NCBI GenBank assembly: GCA_963377175.1
Contig: CAUJNA010001891.1
Span: 467,779 to 531,778, forward strand
DNA length: 64,000 bases
Direction: 5' to 3'
Source: Effrenium voratum
Lineage: Eukaryota; Sar; Dinophyceae; Suessiales; Symbiodiniaceae
The position numbers and the translations under genes are program-made. Positions 22,172 to 33,200 of the stretch are shown piece by piece. Positions within the stretch are counted from its first letter, which is position 1; each line of letters starts with the position of its first letter. The notes beneath the pieces are model-generated. The model was not told the DNA's origin. It did no database searches and was given only the letters and a program-made list of their open reading frames with translations.

Positions 22172-25100
22172 GTAGTGTCCTTGTGCCTTCCTTCTGACGC
22201 TAGCCAAAAGTGCTTATGTATATATATATATACGCACACGCATGTTTGCTTGCTCGCATGCTTGCACTTGACTTGGTGTTCTGCAACATCACTCTCGAAA
22301 GGTGACTTTCAAGATAAGAGTTGGAGCAATGACAAGCGCTCCTCTTGAAGTAGTCTTGAGAACCATTCTGTTCAGCTTGGCTTCAACGTATGTCCGATGT
22401 TTTTTTTTGCTTGGCTGAAAGTTTATATAGAAGCTGGAAGATCCGTAAAACGTACGGTTACCATTTTCCCGGAGGGGTCCCAAGGGATACTCAGACCCAT
22501 GAAAAAGCCTCTCAAAGCCATCCTCAACAGGGACCCTGGCAGGTGGGTTAGGGCAAACTCCTACAGTTACATGGTTGTTGTTGGGAAACATTTTAGATTT
22601 TTGCTTATTAGTTTAGTGGTTGAAATTCAACCACTTAACTGCACATTTATAAAAGCTAAACATTAAATTGTTGTTCCCCTTCCAACGTCAACCAAGCTTA
22701 AGGGAAATTTGAGGGTAGCCTCTACCCACAACACACCCTCTGGTTGCACTCCCAACGCCGAGGACCTGCCAAGACCCCCGAGCTTTTCCTCGTCCAAGGG
22801 CCCAGTGGCGGTGTGTGTGGAAGCTGCGCCCCAGAACGTGAAGCTGCTGAAGACCCCCGACCACGAGTTGTTGTTGTGTTTTTCTTTTTTTTTGGGGGGG
22901 GGGTTGGGCCAATCTTGACCTTCAGATTGGGGTCTGTCTCTTTTTGTGGGTGGGGGGGGGGGCTGTGCGGCCAATTTGGTGTTTACAAAGACCATTTTTT
23001 TCTTGTTTTGGGTGGGTGGGGGGGTGGGTGGGCGGGGGGGGGGGAATGGTTGGGACACTTCTGTAGGATCATACCTTGTTGCGCCCAAATTGTTGGGATC
23101 CCTTTTTGCGGACCATTTTTGTTGGGCGGGGGGGCAAATGGTTGGGACCCCTTTTTTGGGCACAAGTGATTTGTGGAGGGTCACGACTCCCTGACTCCCT
23201 TGTAAACTTTCAGGTTGCCAGTCGGTGGTTTGGATTGCTACCAATTCTGATTGGTGTCAAGACACCAGGAAAACCGCCCACGTTTTCCGTGTCCCATCTT
23301 CCCGGCAGAGGCTTTTCATCCTCCTTTCCCTGGGAGCCCCGTAACAACCCTATGAGGTCCTTTAACCCCCAAAGGCCTCCCAGGGTTTTGCCCTCTGCGC
23401 CTTCGGGTTTCCATGAGACTTCATTAATTCGCTGCTCAAGTTCAGCATTCTGGCATTCCTGTGCTTTTGACTGCTTCCTTCGCCATTTGTGTTGTAGCTT
23501 AGGACCTTGTGTTCACTTGACAGCCTCTCGGGTGTCCATCTCTCGCTTCTGGCCTCCAGGAAGGTGCAGAAGAAGTTCGGCTACGAGCCGTCGGCTTCGG
23601 GGGGCTTCCACGTGGTGCACGCCGCGGTGATGGACGTCGCCCGGCCCGGCAGCACCGTGAGCTTCCCTGATGCGCCAGCAGGCGTGTGGCTCCATGAAGG
23701 GATGTAGTTTTTGTTTTTGTTTGAAATGGGTGGTTTGTTTTGTTGAAGGTTGGACATTCCAAAATGAAGTCAGTTGTCCTTTCGGTTTCCCTTTGAAATT
23801 ACCAAAAAGAAAAAGAGGTGTAGCCTCGAAAAATGACACTGAAAAGATGAATCCAGCCCATGTGTAACTTGTCCACAAGGGGCCAAAATGGGACGGACCA
23901 TTTCTTCATTTATCCAGACACGCCCCAAACAAGTTGGAATCAAGACCTTTGCCATGTTGCTGAGTCAGCCTCAGGCCAAAACGATTTTGTTGTGTTTCGT
24001 TTGCCAAAGTTCCCAAATCAACTTCAAGCGACAAGGAAAGGGCTTGTTTTGTCGTGCTTTTTTGGCCATGGACAATGCTCTTCTGAGGTGGTGTTGATTC
24101 AATTTTGAGGTGGACCTTTAATTTCCGAGTTCTTGTGACAAGTGAGGAGCAAGCGCTTCCTCCTTGCCTTTTTTTTCCAGAATGACGGTCGCATGTTTAG
24201 GGATAGTTTGAACCTCAAACTAGCCATGACAATGGGTGATTGCCCCAAACATATGAGGTGGTGACACCGGGAGGTGTCCCTTTTTTATGTGTGGTTTGCC
24301 ATTTGTGGGTGGTTTGACAGGGCTCCTTAAAATATACATTTCGCTCATTTGAAACATGGCTTTTTCCAAGAAACCACCATTTACAGGGCAATGTTCAGGT
24401 GTAAAATGTAAGGATCCCTGTTTGAGGGTCCAGGTAGTTTGAAGATAAAATACCTATTCTTTGCTGTTTGGCCAGGCCAGGAGCGAGCCGGGCTGTCATA
24501 CCGCGACAAGAGCTGGAAGATGACAACTGTCCCAGCAGAGACTGTGGACACGCTGGCGCTGAAGTTCAAGTTTCCCAAAGAAGCTCGGCGAAGCTTCACA
24601 AAGGATGCCGTTGCAAGAAAACAAAGGATGCTCTAGGAGCCCAAGACTTTAAATTTTGGGGCCTTGTGGGGGTTGAAGGCACTCATATTTAGGGTCCCAG
24701 GGGCTCCTATGTAAATGCCACATTTGTTGAAACAACCAGATCCGATTCGGTGCCCTAAAACCGAAAAGGAGGTGGTTTGAAGAGGAGTTTAAGGATGTTC
24801 TTTAACCAGCGGCTGGCCTTGGACCCTGTCGGCTTCGTGTTCAAGAGAGGGTGGGTTTCCTGAAGGACTGAAGAAATCCAGAGGAAGGCCACCAGCTTGG
24901 GGCCTTTGGGGCTTCTAATTTTACACAAACCATCTACAGGAATGCAGCTCCGGACTCCCTGCAGTCTGCAATGGGCGACTCCAAAGACCGGAGCCAGCAG
25001 CAATGCCACGGTGAGCTTGCAGAGCCAAGATTTGATCGATCTTCTCTGCAAACCACCTTGGAAACAAAAGAAAGACACTGAGAGAGTGTTCATCTTGCAG

Positions 25101-28100
25101 GGGATCCTCCACGCATCACCAGCATCCGCTGCAATTAGCATCATCATGCAAGCAATTGGACAATGGCCGGCAGCGCGGGCACGGTTCAAACACAAGGACC
25201 CACCTAACAAAAACTGAACAGACCTTCAGCACCGGAAATAGCGTCAAAGCGGGTGCGCATGCGCCATCACCTCTAAGAACCCTATCATCACTGGCGTCGC
25301 CGGCAACAGCGAGTATGCCAAAAGTAATCGACATTTAAATGATGAAGACAAGACATTGAAAGGGGCCCCCAGCTCATCTGAACATGAAAAGCGCGAAAAC
25401 CAGCCTGCCAGCAAAGAGCTCACGCAGAACCCGACAAAAGTTTCCGCCGAGCCACCCCTGAGATGTGTTTCTTGTTCTCAGCCCGGCGCCCGGCTGCAAC
25501 CTCCGTTGCTGAGGGATGCGTGAAGGGGACACCTTCAGGAGCTGGCAGCTGGCATCATCAAAACCCTTCGAAGAAGCTTGCGCAAGACGCCAAATTCGGT
25601 GGATACGCCCGGATAGGCCAACAATAAGCCCTTCATAAGGCCTCATTAAGGGGTGAACAAGGGACAGCCCCCCCCGTCCCCATAGCCTCCCTTGAGGATC
25701 CATGACAAATCGTTCGCGATGCGAAAAGTCGGCGGCGAGACTGGCGGCCAGATCGCGATCTCACAGCGTACGTTCGGGAAATCCGTCAAGCGAGTGGTCT
25801 GTAACACCCCCCTGGCGTCAAAAACAAGCTGGGTCCCCTCGGACCATGAACGACCCTGGTGCGCAAAAGCGGCATTTTCAATCACGCCCAGGTGGTGTCT
25901 TTTTAGGAGACCCTCCTTAATGTGGTTTCCCGGTTCACGTTTTAAACGGCTCCAAAACAAGTATCCTCAAACGGGACACCAAGGTGGACGTTCTCATCAT
26001 TGACACGGAGGGCGCAGATCCGGCTGTCCTGGACGGTGCCAAGGAGAGCGCAGAGTTGTCCGGCCGACAAGGCGCATGCTGAAACCCCCGCAGGCCTGAA
26101 ACAAAAACAGCTTTTCGGTCGGCCTTTGACCCGAGAGGGTTGTTCCAACTCATGAATCAATGTTGAAACTGCGGTTTGAGATGTTTTTTTGAGCATTGAG
26201 CTAGTTAAAGAAAAGAGTCTAGACTGCCTTGAACTTTTCCCCGTAGCCAGTTGAAAGAAGCACTCCAAGAGGTCGGGTCCCTGACCAGCTTTCTTGCTCG
26301 CCGGGTCCCTTGTGTCAACGGAGATTTCCAGGGCTCCCTACAATTGCCCAAGAGGGACTCATCTCATGGCCCAAAAAAGGTGTATAGATCCACCTGGACC
26401 CTCAAACAGGGTGAGTTTGGAGCGATCTCCTATTTTTGAGGGCAATTTGAGGTTCCAGGCACAAAAAGGAGGACACGTAGGGACTTCGGATGTTCACAAG
26501 GAGACGCTGAAAACGGTGCGGTACCTGCTCTTCGAGGTTCACCGCGACCTTAAGGCGAGTTAAACTCGAGCGCGCCCCTTTTGATTGCCAGAGGGACATG
26601 GGGTAACTTTTCCCAGGCTCGAATCTTCTTCTACAAATTGCAAAATTTGGGGAGGGATCAACCCCTAAATCGTGGCACAAAGGTGGGTCATGTGAATTCG
26701 CCGGGGAGTATGGCCCATGTCTTTTTTCATGGGAACCTCCAACGTGAAATCCACAAGATGATGTCCACCAAGGGTCCCCTACTCAAATTCGTGCCCATCA
26801 TAGGGTTGACAGACTATGAGGCAGAGTCGAAGCATGTTTTTTCTATGCCCCAGATGTGAGGCAAACATATGTCACCCACTATAGGTAAGACAAATATGAC
26901 ACGAATCTGAACAAACATATACGTGTATTTATATATATATATATATAACACATAAAGAAATATGTATTTCTGTGCCCCCAGATTTGGCCCATGTGACCTC
27001 ATTCCCTGTGGGCAACCAGGAAAACCCTTCAAAACCTGGCGAATGATTACCCGGTTGCTGGGATCCCCTGGGTGCAATGGGGGCCAAATGAATCGTCCAT
27101 GGTTGCTTTCACTAGAGAATAACCAACACCCCCTTTTCTGCCCGCCGCCCCCATACATAACCATAAAATCGATCCCACCCCATTGTTTTGGTTTGAGGCT
27201 CTTCTCATGTTTGCCGTTTAGGCCCTAAGCATTGAACCCATGTTCACCCAACGTGCCATTCACTTGCAGATCGCCTGATGGGCTTGTGAGTGTGGCCGGG
27301 GATGACATTCAAATCAAAGAAGTGGGACTGACTTCGTTGGTGTTTACTTGTTGGACGGCACTCCTACCCTGCGCCAAATCCTCCCAGCATCACACTTCCG
27401 ATACGTGTGTTTGTTCTCGAGGATCGACGCTGTGCGGTGATGTTATGTGGTGTTCAAGCCAAACAATGTGGAGCTTCCGCTATTTGGAGGCAAGCCTGTA
27501 AGAGAGTTTCCACACCCAAACCACAATCCCAGGTAAACTAGGAGGTACTTAACTTAGATAACCTGCTTGTGGTTGTGTAGTGGCCACTGGCTACGCCATT
27601 TTCTGGGGGTTGTGAGGGGCAGTGGAACCCTGAACACTCGGAAGCTTGGAGATCCCCAGTCTCCCCATTCCAACCATTGCTGCTCTTCCAAAGCACAACC
27701 GTGTTTGTCCAAGTAGTGGATCCCCAAAATGGGGGGGGTCCTTTTGCTTTTCTTCAGGCCAACCTACCAAGGGGTACCCTCAAAAGATCGCAACCACATA
27801 GGAGAAATCGCCTTCTGCGCGCACTTGAAGTTGCTTTTTTTGTTGATTGAGGGCTCCCACTGGTCGAAGCGCACCCTTCTCTCGGTGGTGCAGATGCTGG
27901 ACAGCCGAGGCCGAGAAAGTACTCTACCCTTTTCTCGAGGTGTCCAAAGCGAATCGACCGAAACAGACCTTTTGGTTTCCCTCGGGTTGGTTTCCATTTT
28001 TTCGATCCCGGCTCAAAAGGTGATCACCTTTTGTTGATGGGTCCTCAGGGGCAACTCATCGACCTTTTGACCTTTTGGTTTCCCTGATTTGGTCCAGGTT

Positions 28101-29518
28101 GAGGCACCCCAAAGGTGACAACCTTTTATGTATGGGTCCTCAGGGGCAACTGAGTGTTTGGATGGCTTACACCCAACCGGGGTCTCCTCCAAAGGGTGGA
28201 CTGATGGCAAATATGCTGAGCACCAAGCTAAAGGCAAGCAAGGGAAAAACAAAAAACGAAAGGGAAAACCAGTGGCATAAATCTGCCCAGAATGGAGTTG
28301 GAACCCAATTCTAGGAGCCCAAGACATCATTTCAGGCCTTTGGGGGTTGAAGGCCCTCATAGTTAGGGTCCAAGGGGTTCCTGGCGCAATGAATATAAAG
28401 GCAAAGCAATTCCTATCACTTCTAAGGGTCCAACTCGTTTGTGACGCATGGACAACCTATATTGAATCTGCCTATTTTGTGGCGAGCTCACGGATTCGGT
28501 AAAAGCCCGTGAAGGAAAAACCCTGGTTTCTGATTCGATTCCCCTCTATATAAAAGCGGCAAGAATGGTTTCAACCAGGATTTCACCCCGTGGTGCGGAA
28601 TGGATTTCCCAACTTTCACCGTATTGTGTGAGCAAAACAGCAGGTTTATCAAAGGCAGAAGGCCCTTTTTCGAATTCCTCTTGGGCGTTCTCTCTTTTTT
28701 TCGGTGCTGCACTTTGGAACATGTAGCCAGTCTACTCATCCATTTCTAACCATGACCAAGATCCTTTACTTGGGGATCCCTTATTTCAGGTTTTGGACAT
28801 ATGGTAAAACATGTGTTTTTTTGTTTTTGTCAAGTGATGTTTGATCCTTTGTGGTGTCATGTGGGCATGGCTGAAACAACATGTCACGCAGCAGCTATCA
28901 ACTGGTGCCGTGGATGTCGGCCGTTTGGATGTCGGAGCCACTTTTCTCAATCGGACCATCGGATCCTTAGGGTCTCACAACCATAGGTGTCCTTTTTAGG
29001 TGAGCCTGGCTAAAAATAGATGGCACTGGTTCAGATGGGTTTTGTTCCATTTACCAGGGCCATCTATTTTTCCAAAAGGCCACCTATGGTCACAACGACT
29101 CTTGGCCCAAAGGGTTTGGGGAGCCGAACCAACAGGTTTCACCGCGTGGGACCCTGGGATAAAGCATTTCCGGTCGTGTTATGCCAATTGGGGTCAAAGA
29201 GGTTGGTTCAACAAAACGAACAGACCCCCAAAGTATTTCCGGCGAAGGGTACCCCAGTGCTTCCTATCACGTGGATGTGCGTCAAATCACTTTGGCCTTT
29301 GGTTTCCCTGTAGAAACCAACCTCAAACCACATGTAAAACGTGGCGAGGCCCTGGTGAGACGCCTGGAAACCGGGTCACATTTGTTTGTTGGGGAGTCCT
29401 TTTTGACCCGGAGGTTTCGACTGCTGGTGGGCCGGGGTGCACGGGGAGACGGCCAGCGTCACCCAATGCTACGAGCCCAGGCCGGACACACACACCCCAA
29501 GGATTTCGTGGCAACCGG
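21968..29518 (+). CDS. FkbM-family SAM-dependent methyltransferase, split gene (eight exons seen, both ends missing)
   Basis: Eight exons join with agreeing phases: 21968-22171, 22783-22866, 23560-23683, 24481-24609, 25984-26043, 26501-26554, 27852-27918 and 29414-29518, 827 bp in all. In order they show the hallmarks of an FkbM methyltransferase (Class I Rossmann fold, usually transferring methyl from S-adenosylmethionine to a hydroxyl of a sugar or small molecule): a glycine-rich SAM loop (NVGCNKG), the acidic residue after strand 2 (VCVEAAPQN), VVHAAVMD, VPAETVDTL, the signature VLIIDTEGADPAVLDGA, YLLFEVH, and a DCWWAG...CYEP segment in the place where dinoflagellate relatives have a CYWAG-like block. 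Six introns end GT-AG or GC-AG and one appears to be GA-AG; sizes run from 457 to 1495 bp. The first exon begins inside a codon and the last ends inside one, so exons at both ends were not found. The substrate is unknown. Confidence 0.8.
22783..22866 (+). CDS. FkbM methyltransferase exon 2: acidic SAM-binding strand
   Basis: Encodes SSSKGPVAVCVEAAPQNVKL and LKTPDHE. VCVEAAPQN corresponds to the xxFEPxPxN segment of FkbM proteins, whose Glu contacts the SAM ribose. It starts with one base completing the previous codon and ends with two bases before GTTGTT. An alternative acceptor at 22774 is also in phase. Confidence 0.75.
22885..23060 (+). repeat. G-run-rich intron segment
   Basis: Lies in the intron between exons 2 and 3 of the methyltransferase gene. 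Contains several G runs of 7-11 separated by T-rich spacers (GGGTGGGTGGGGGGGTGGG), so G-quadruplex formation in the transcript is possible. Confidence 0.7.
23560..23683 (+). CDS. FkbM methyltransferase exon 3
   Basis: Follows TGGCCTCCAG and ends before GTGTGG. It encodes KVQKKFGYEPSASGG then FHVVHAAVMDVARPG and STVSFPDAPAG. The hAAV-D-x-x-G...V-x-F pattern matches the third conserved block of FkbM proteins. The join to exon 4 restores the usual G-x-E pattern. Very GC-rich compared with its introns. Confidence 0.75.
24481..24609 (+). CDS. FkbM methyltransferase exon 4
   Basis: Follows GGCCAGGCCAG and encodes ERAGLSYRDKSWKMTTVPAE then TVDTLALKFKFPKEARR. The V-P-x-x-T-V-D-x-L block matches the v-x-TLD-L segment of the family. 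It is 129 bp and in phase 0 at both ends, with donor GTTGCA. The frame also continues to a TAG at 24634-24636, inside an M6 repeat, which would truncate the protein if the intron were retained. Confidence 0.75.
24633..24710. mobile_element. TIR element, family M6
   Basis: Starts CTAGGAGCCCAAGAC and ends GGGTCCCAGGGGCTCCTA, with GGGGGTTGAAGGCACTCATA inside. It lies about 24 bp inside the intron after methyltransferase exon 4. Other copies: 28311, 35262, 36421, 58700 and 60390. Confidence 0.7.
24897..25217 (+). CDS. Open frame inside intron 4 (doubtful)
   Basis: A 106-codon + frame lies inside the 1.37 kb intron of the methyltransferase gene, with a protein-like stretch (SQDLIDLLCKPPWKQKKDTE). 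It is not in the conserved order of the FkbM fold and was not needed to join the exons. It might be an alternative exon, a remnant of another gene or chance. Confidence 0.15.
   Translation: MGPLGLLILHKPSTGMQLRTPCSLQWATPKTGASSNATVSLQSQDLIDLLCKPPWKQKKDTERVFILQGILHASPASAAISIIMQAIGQWPAARARFKHKDPPNKN
25984..26043 (+). CDS. FkbM methyltransferase exon 5: signature strand
   Basis: Encodes VDVLIIDTEGADPAVLDGAK, the most characteristic FkbM motif (IDxEGxDxxVLxGA). To keep the normal spacing to exon 6 the exon must end at 26043, which gives the donor GAGAGC, a non-canonical GA of the kind known in dinoflagellates. A GT donor at 26055 would leave the wrong phase. Confidence 0.75.
26501..26554 (+). CDS. 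FkbM methyltransferase exon 6
   Basis: Follows GTTCACAAG and encodes ETLKTVRYLLFEVHRDLK. YLLFEVH matches the (L/I)xFEYH strand at the end of the FkbM fold. The donor is GCGAGT (GC type). 54 bp, phase 0 at both ends. Confidence 0.75.
27852..27918 (+). CDS. FkbM methyltransferase exon 7
   Basis: Follows TTGATTGAG and encodes GSHWSKRTLLSVVQMLDSRG then RE. It corresponds to the W-x(4)-L-x(2)-VV-x(2)-LD helix after the FEYH strand. It ends with one base before GTACTC, which matches the two bases that open exon 8. Confidence 0.65.
27963..28160 (+). repeat. Direct tandem duplication, unit about 97 bp
   Basis: GACCTTTTGGTTTCCCT, then AAAGGTGAtCACCTTTT and ATGGGTCCTCAGGGGCAACT, occur twice in the same order within intron 7 of the methyltransferase gene. 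AAAAGGTGATCACCTTTT is itself a perfect palindrome in the first unit. Pieces of this unit also occur at 3333-3420 and 63675-63780. Confidence 0.7.
28311..28383. mobile_element. TIR element, family M6
   Basis: Starts CTAGGAGCCCAAGACATC and ends AGGGTCCAAGGGGTTCCTG. This is the clearest M6 copy (73 bp), inside intron 7 of the methyltransferase gene. Confidence 0.7.
28981..29089. mobile_element. TIR element, family M5 (intact)
   Basis: A 109 bp nested palindrome. CCATAGGTG at the start matches CACCTATGG at the end, CCTTTTTAGG pairs with CCAAAAGG, and AAAAATAGATGGC pairs perfectly with GCCATCTATTTTT. Lies in intron 7 of the methyltransferase gene. Second copy at 29991-30098. Confidence 0.85.
29414..29518 (+). 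CDS. FkbM methyltransferase exon 8
   Basis: Follows GACCCGGAG. Its two opening bases complete the codon left by exon 7, and it then encodes FDCWWAGVHGETASVTQCYE and PRPDTHTPRISWQP. DCWWAG...Q-CYE lines up with the CYWAG...T-x-CW-x(3)-YE block that follows the methyltransferase core in dinoflagellate members. It ends with one base before GTAAAA, so at least one more exon follows; none was identified. Confidence 0.65.
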
Positions 29519-29990
29519 GTAAAACGGCCGTTGGAGCCCACTCAGGAAGTGGAGGCTTTTTCTTATGGGTCCCCTTCTCGCATTGTGGCGTTCCCCGTAC
29601 GTCTTGCATGGCCAAACCCTAGAAATCCAATACCCGCCGATTTCGGACGCTTGTTTTTTTCCCGCGAGCTAAGGTTTCGAGAGAAAACAGGAAAAACAAA
29701 GCCTCGCTAAATATCCCAAGAGCCTCACCAAGTTTCTCGCACAAACCAGGCGACTCAGGAAATTTAATACAAACAACAGGGAACTCCTTACATTAAGACC
29801 ACAACCCAGGAGACTCACTCAACACGCCAGAATCGCCAGAAAAGCGGAGAGGGATTCCCCAAACTTCCCGATGCTCCGCATGAATGGGCCCAGGTTCGAG
29901 CAGATCCTATGGAGCAGCTCGGGCCAAGGGGAGGGAATTTGGGTATAGTGCGTTCACTGGTGGCCGCCCAGTGCGTCAACTGGCCCTTCA

Positions 29991-30098
29991 CATAGGTGTC
30001 CTTTTTAGGTGAGCCTGCTTTAAAACTAGATGGGTTCCACTGGTTTAGATGGGTTCGGTTCCATCTACCAGGGCCATCGATTTTTCCAAAAGGCCACG
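29991..30098. mobile_element. TIR element, family M5 (copy 2)
   Basis: Same order of blocks as 28981-29089 (CATAGGTGTCCTTTTTAGGT at the left, TTTTTCCAAAAGGCCAC at the right), but the outermost right bases have diverged. Confidence 0.75.
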
Positions 30099-30170
30099 GC
30101 TCTTCATCCTCGAACTGTATTAGCGCCATGGGCCTTGAGAGGCACATGTTTGTCTCTCCGCCAGCTCGTG

Positions 30171-30293
30171 GACTTCCATTTGCTTAAGATGTTTCTGAAT
30201 GTTCCCCGGGCGTTGGTTTTAAAGGGAATCTATCACTTTTGGAAATGTGTTGTTTGTTTGTTTTTTCCCCAGGGGCTTAAGCAAATGGAAGTG
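30171..30293. mobile_element. TIR element, family M2 (best copy)
   Basis: GACTTCCATTTGCTTAAG at the left is complementary to CTTAAGCAAATGGAAGTg at the right, 17 bp without mismatch. The interior includes GGGAATCTATCAC and a T-rich segment ending CCCCAGG. 123 bp, non-coding. Confidence 0.85.
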
Positions 30294-30299
30294 GCAGTT

Positions 30300-33200
30300 T
30301 TCGCCCACTGAGCACGTCGCCCTTGTGCGCCTATGGCCTGCCAGTGCTTGGTTTTCTTGGCGGTTCTCTGCCACGTGTTAGAATTTTAGTCACATAGCCC
30401 ACAGGTTTAACCTGGATCAACGAGCCACTAGGTCTAAAATAATCTCGCGCAAAGCGACCGCGTGTTTTCTTCTTTCTCGAGTACAGGAATGGGGCGCGGG
30501 AAGTCATGAGTGACTGGTGGTGGCAGGGTTGCAGGTTTACCATGGGGAAGATTATTGGTGTCGCTCCTTTCCATGTACCAGGGTTCCATTTTGGGTACCT
30601 ATTTTTGACCCATATAATATATTGCTACAAAAGAACCCGGATTTCACCTGACACTTTGCCAATATGTTCTACTTAAGCTTAGGGCAGCAGTGTCTCGCAG
30701 CTCGCATCACTCTGCTGTTCCTCAGCCCCTCTTGCCCCTCCCTTTGTCGCTCCTTTGCTTCCCCCGAACACCGACCCAACAACATGGTGCAGCATCCACC
30801 GCCCCCCAACCCCCCTGCCCCTGATTTCCTCGAACGAAGGCCTTCTTTGGGAGCCCGGGGGAGGAAGGTGGTGGAATTGGGAGAGGGGCATGAAAAACAA
30901 CTTCTTTGCAGAAGCGGGGTTGGGTGAGGTTTGGATCCCATGATTGGCTATTCCTTTGCTCTCCCCTCCCGACTGAGCAATGAATTATTATTATTCGTAT
31001 GTATCATAGGATCCAATCCACGCCTATTTGTTTCCCCATTGTCAGGTGGGTTCCCCAATGTCTTCTTCTTCGGCCGTCACTACACTGAGGTAATGTCGTG
31101 TGCGTGAAGCGTGACGACGTGTGGTGGCACGTCCTGGAGTCCAGAGATCCAAATGCCAAAGGATGACTTCCTGGCCAGACTCGCTGGTGAGTTGCTGGCG
31201 ACAAAATTCCCAGTTACTCTTGCTGGTCAGCAGGGAATGAGGGATTGACACCTATAGCCTATAAACCATGCCCTATGGTTCCTCTAAGGGAATATGTTAC
31301 TTTCTCAACTTTAGTGCTCTTAAGCACAATGTTTGTTGTTTTTGTGTGTTCGGCTTTTTGGTTCATTTTAGTAACTTGTTTGCTACCATATCCACGGTTG
31401 TGAAGTTAAGAGAGCACCACAGGGTCGGTAATTATTTAGTTTGTCCAGCCTTCCCTATTTAGAACCCGTTTATTATCCTTGTCGGTTGTACAAGGAAATG
31501 GTCATGACTGGGGGTTTTGTCCCCCCCTTGGAATACTTTTGCGAGGAGAACAAAAGGGAACCGCATACACAGAATGGTGTCCCCTGTCTTTCAGAAACAC
31601 CGCATTGTGTGTGTGTGTGTACCTTTGCTAGTGTGTTTGTTTGCTTGCTTGTTTGTACTGCTCAGCTCGGTTTGAAGGGCAACGAAAAGGACAACCGCAA
31701 TTCTTGTTGGCTCCGCCTGTTTTTGACGCACAGAAATACCGCAATGTTTCGGAGGCACCTTAATGACCAACGCTGCAGCCACCAGCTTAATCCGAGCTGT
31801 GGCACTTGCCGCGGGCTCAGGCGACCCGTTGGTTAAACAGGTTGGGGTGGGAAAACCAGTCCAGGGGTTTTGGGGCGCTTCGACCTCCATTCTGGGATTA
31901 TGGGCCCCAAAACCAGGTGGGGAGGGGGAGCAAAATGTCCGGGTCGCCTGCGGAGCGGCACCTCCTTTCGAGGGTTTAGACCGGGGCGCTGTCTGACACG
32001 CTCTCTGAATCGCAGAAAGAAGGCGTGCGCCGATGTCTGGGCTGCAGATGTCGAGAGCGGGCAGAGAGCGAGTTCTTTTCATGGGCTCGGATTCTTTCAT
32101 GCCCCGAGTTTCAGCAGTCAGTTTTGATGGTCACGATATTCAATTTGTTCCAAGGCTCCAAGCCTCTCAAAACCGACCAAAACAAGAAGGGACGATGGAA
32201 TTGTTTCAAAATAACCACAGAGGGGGTACCTGAAAAACGTGTTGCAACCAAACACGTCCAGTGGATGGGAACCGCATGCTGCCGGGACTCGCAGAACTCA
32301 AATTTGCGTCTGCGACAACAGAACAAACACGCGCCTCGCGAATTTTCATGGGCACCGACTCTCATCAGTCCGACGCGTTGGCAAAGGGGAAATCATAGGT
32401 TTGGTGGCTTCGGGATTCGAACCCCTGGTTCTTGGAGAGGACAAATGGGAAGCCGACCCAGAACCCCCCAATCACTCAAATGAGGGAAGCTGAATTTTCT
32501 TGTTATGGTTCCGACAAATCCCTCCGAAAAGACACCCGCCGGGCCCCTATGTTTGGGTTTTTGGGGAGGGCAGCGCATAGAGAGAGAGAGAGAGAGAGAT
32601 TCGCCGGCCTGCACAAACGACCACGTTGGATCTCAGAGGGAGACGGGGCACCAAAGAAAATCACAGAATGACACCAATGCAGGGTGCCATGTTTATACAT
32701 GACCCACCGGATAAACAATTTCCACTTGGGCAGCCAAAGAAAGAAACATGACAGCCACTTCTTAAACTCATGTTGTTCATTTGTTGGAAGTGAGCCAAGT
32801 TGTTTTTTTCTTCTGAGGATGGACAATCTCAGCCGCATACCTTTCTGACGGATCAATCAAGCTATGCAAATTATGGGAGAGTCGAAGGGCTGCAATCAGC
32901 AACACATGTATCGGAGGGGTCCCGGTCCGCATCAATTCAGCCCTTATATGCAATTCCTACGGCTTCTGTTGCCGGAATGTAGACAAAATCCATTTGTGGT
33001 TTATCCCGGGTCCTCATAGGATGTCATCGTGGTGCAAAGTGGAATTTATTCACCTACCCAGAACGTGGACCGCATGTCCAGATCAGGCAGAGCCCCTCCC
33101 CTTTTGCCTGCTTGTGCGGGGGGACGTCTCTTCAAATACCAAATCAGCACCCCATTCACCCATATGTCTGGGATAGCTATGGTGCAATGGTGTGTGTGAG

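Noticed and set aside
32408..32425. tRNA T-arm-like sequence (GGGATTCGAACCC) on the minus strand, with a similar one at about 34012
   Set aside because: The T stem has only three pairs, and no acceptor, anticodon or D arm can be drawn around either copy. It is more likely a shared repeat, at most a distant tRNA-derived SINE.
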